A DNA stretch of 64,000 bases from Xanthobacteraceae bacterium (GTDB lineage Bacteria > Pseudomonadota > Alphaproteobacteria > Rhizobiales > Xanthobacteraceae). The position numbers and the translations under genes are program-made. A model generated the notes under the pieces. The model searched no databases, was not told the origin of the DNA, and saw nothing but the letters and a program-made list of their open reading frames with translations. The stretch's first letter is position 1. Each line of letters begins with the position of its first letter. The stretch is from NCBI GenBank assembly GCA_022841625.1, contig JALHRD010000010.1:91853-155852 (forward strand). The letters run 5' to 3'. Below are positions 62,325-64,000 of this stretch, one piece after another.

Positions 62325-63557
62325 TTATTCTGCTGCAAGCGCACGTTCATTAAATGGTAGGTCAAGACGCTGCCAAACATCAACAAGCGCTTCGGCGAGC
62401 AGGTCGGTCTGTGCTTCGTCGTGATAGGGCGAGGGCGTGATGCGCAGCCGTTCAGTCCCCTTTGGTACCGTCGGATAGTTGATTGGCTGGATATAGATGC
62501 CGTGCTCCTCAAGCAGAAAGTCGCTCGCCATCGTGCATTTGTCCGGATCGCCAACCAAGATTGGCACGATGTGGGTATCGTTTGCAGCCACCGGTAGCCC
62601 CGCAGCGCCAAGAATTGCCTTCACCCGAGCAACGCGATCCTGTTGGCGTTCGCGCTCCCAATTCGAGGTCTTGAGATGGCGGATTGCAGCGCTTGCAGCG
62701 GCACAGACGGGCGGCGGCAGCGCGCTGGTGAAAATAAATCCCGGCGCATAGGATCGTATTGCGTCGACCAACTCCGCCTTGCCAGCGATGTAACCTCCGA
62801 GGCAACCGAAAGCCTTCGCGAGCGTGCCTTCAATCACATCGACGCGCCCCATCGCACCATCGCGCTCGGCAACGCCACCTCCGCGCTGACCATACATGCC
62901 GACTGCATGCACCTCATCCAGATAGGTCATTGCGCCATAGCGCTTGGCGAGGTCACAGATCGCATTGATCGGAGCAATATCGCCATCCATCGAATAGATG
63001 CTCTCGAAAACAATCAGCTTGGGTCGCTGCGGTTCGGCGGCCCAGAGCAACTCTTCGAGATGAAGAATATCGTTGTGTCGGAAGACCTTCTTCTCACATC
63101 CCGACTGCCGGATGCCTTCGATCATTGAATTGTGATTGAGCGAATCGGACAAAATCAGGCAATTTGGCAAGAGACGGGCAAGGGTGGATATACCAGTCTC
63201 ATTCGACACATAGCCTGAGGTGAAAACGAGGGCCGCTTCCTTGCGGTGCAGGTCGGCCAACTCGCGCTCCAGCCCGACCAGCGGATGATTGGTTCCGCTG
63301 ATGTTGCGGGTACCTCCTGCACCAGCGCCCATGCGGGTCGCGGTCTCGATCATGGCTCCGATCACCTTGGGGTGCTGTCCCATGCCGAGATAGTCATTGG
63401 AGCACCACACGACAACATCGCGCGGGCCTGCCGGAGAGTGCCAGATCGCGCGCGGGAAGCGGCCGGCGATGCGTTCGAGATCGGCAAAAACACGGTAGCG
63501 CCGCTCTTGTCTGAGGCTGGCGAGTGCATCCGCGAAGTATAGATTGTAGTTTATCAT
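62325..63557 (-). CDS. hemA: 5-aminolevulinate synthase
   Basis: A 410-residue PLP enzyme (Shemin pathway, glycine plus succinyl-CoA to 5-aminolevulinate). Family marks include [61 protein letters not shown], the PLP lysine in [17 protein letters not shown] and [15 protein letters not shown]. It begins heme and bacteriochlorophyll synthesis. It sits beside an FNR gene and an IS element, away from hemH, so it could be a second, specialised copy such as those near photosynthesis clusters. Confidence 0.95.
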   Translation of the reverse strand: MINYNLYFADALASLRQERRYRVFADLERIAGRFPRAIWHSPAGPRDVVVWCSNDYLGMGQHPKVIGAMIETATRMGAGAGGTRNISGTNHPLVGLERELADLHRKEAALVFTSGYVSNETGISTLARLLPNCLILSDSLNHNSMIEGIRQSGCEKKVFRHNDILHLEELLWAAEPQRPKLIVFESIYSMDGDIAPINAICDLAKRYGAMTYLDEVHAVGMYGQRGGGVAERDGAMGRVDVIEGTLAKAFGCLGGYIAGKAELVDAIRSYAPGFIFTSALPPPVCAAASAAIRHLKTSNWERERQQDRVARVKAILGAAGLPVAANDTHIVPILVGDPDKCTMASDFLLEEHGIYIQPINYPTVPKGTERLRITPSPYHDEAQTDLLAEALVDVWQRLDLPFNERALAAE

Positions 63558-63586
63558 GGATTTCCGCGCCGTCTTTTCTGGAGGGT

Positions 63587-63600
63587 CCGATCGCTTTCAA
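63587..63600 (-). promoter_or_regulatory. Degenerate FNR/FixK-like box before hemA
   Basis: On the minus strand TTGAA-AGCG-ATCGG lies 30 bases before the hemA ATG, matching the FNR/FixK consensus TTGAT-N4-ATCAA at seven of ten positions. The closeness to the start suggests either repression or chance. Confidence 0.3.
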
Positions 63601-63704
63601 TAATGAGCGTTGTACGACTTACAGCTACATTCACGCGAGCCACGTCCGTCAGAATGCGCCAATAGGAGGTTGATGGTGGGGTAGCACCCTCAAAGACAGC
63701 CCTA

Positions 63705-64000
63705 CTAGGCCGTGTTGACAGTTTTAATCCAGAGCATTGCTGCGGCGATGCTTAGCATCGACAGGTAAGCTCTGGCAGTTTTCTCGTATCGGGTAGCAAT
63801 GCGGCGGAACTGCTTGATGCGATTGACGCAGCGCTCGACGAGGTTGCGATGCTTATAGGTTTCGCGATCGTATTCGATTTTGATTTTGCGGTTCGAGCGG
63901 GGCGGGATCACGGCTTCAACGCCGCGCTCCGCCAAGTCGTCGCGAATAGCATCGCTGTCATAGCCTTTATCGCCGAGAAGCTTTTCGGGATTGACGTCGT
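63705..64000 (-). mobile_element. IS5-family insertion sequence, right part with transposase C-terminus
   Basis: The minus-strand frame, open to the window end, reads DVNPEKLLGDKGYDSDAIRDDLAERGVEAVIPPRSN, then YKHRNLVERCVNRIKQFRRIATRYEKTARAYLSMLSIAAAMLW and a stop at 63705. It carries the Y-x2-R-x3-E-x6-K signature of the DDE transposase C1 domain. The IS end is probably ggccgtgttgacag at 63708-63721, and the transposase stop TAG falls right at the boundary. The rest of the element lies past the window. Confidence 0.88.

Noticed and set aside
56471..63557. A common heme operon of hemH and hemA
   Set aside because: The genes are about 5 kb apart with several unrelated genes and directions between them.

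Overview
The window looks like chromosome from a GC-rich alphaproteobacterium of the order Hyphomicrobiales (Rhizobiales), close to Bradyrhizobium, Rhodopseudomonas or Pseudolabrys. Evidence is the RegB/RegA redox two-component pair, MmcB, an ALAS-type hemA, FNR regulators with the rhizobial cysteine spacing, palindromic intergenic repeats of the kind common in that group, and many periplasmic Bug-type (tripartite tricarboxylate transporter) substrate-binding proteins. Assignments come from reading the translations; no database search was run.

Layout. 0-6 kb: end of an ABC exporter, regB-regA, an LpxL-like acyltransferase with an extra N-terminal domain, a frameshifted Bug gene and a RidA protein. 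6-13 kb, mostly minus strand: a Bug protein, mmcB, mtnA, a WD40 protein and an amidohydrolase with a Rieske protein, then a plus-strand epimerase and Bug gene. 14-16 kb: two tandem DUF4344 metallopeptidase paralogs, the second lacking its HExxH motif. 16-20.5 kb: a UbiD decarboxylase followed by a complete NitT/TauT-type ABC importer. 20.5-24.4 kb: a heptamer repeat, a gamma-glutamyltransferase, a Bug remnant, a TetR gene with a perfect operator palindrome in its promoter, a YciI protein and tag.

24.4-30.5 kb is a six-gene minus-strand array: an amidohydrolase followed by five Bug receptors. It is divergent from a plus-strand catabolic operon (30.5-37.1 kb) containing an NDP-forming acyl-CoA synthetase, a binding protein, two alpha/beta hydrolases (one without a nucleophile) and a gentisate-dioxygenase-like double cupin. 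That operon ends at a strong terminator and meets a minus-strand operon (41.0-37.2 kb) of two FAH-family hydrolases, a class II aldolase and a dihydroxyphthalate-decarboxylase-like protein. A second cupin, another hydrolase, a RecD-like helicase, a second UbiD, an enoyl-CoA hydratase and a methyltransferase follow. Together 29.6-48.5 kb reads as an undescribed ring-cleavage or carboxylic-acid catabolic locus; its substrate cannot be read from sequence.

49-59.6 kb holds housekeeping genes (lytic transglycosylase, galU, vapBC, kdsD, NfeD/SPFH pair, Kelch protein, hemH, 5'-nucleotidase, small cytochrome c). 60-64 kb is visibly more AT-rich: two Crp/FNR genes (one with a full 4Fe-4S cysteine set), hemA and the end of an IS5-family element. 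This may be the edge of an oxygen-regulated tetrapyrrole region or an acquired segment. No tRNA, rRNA or CRISPR array was recognised.
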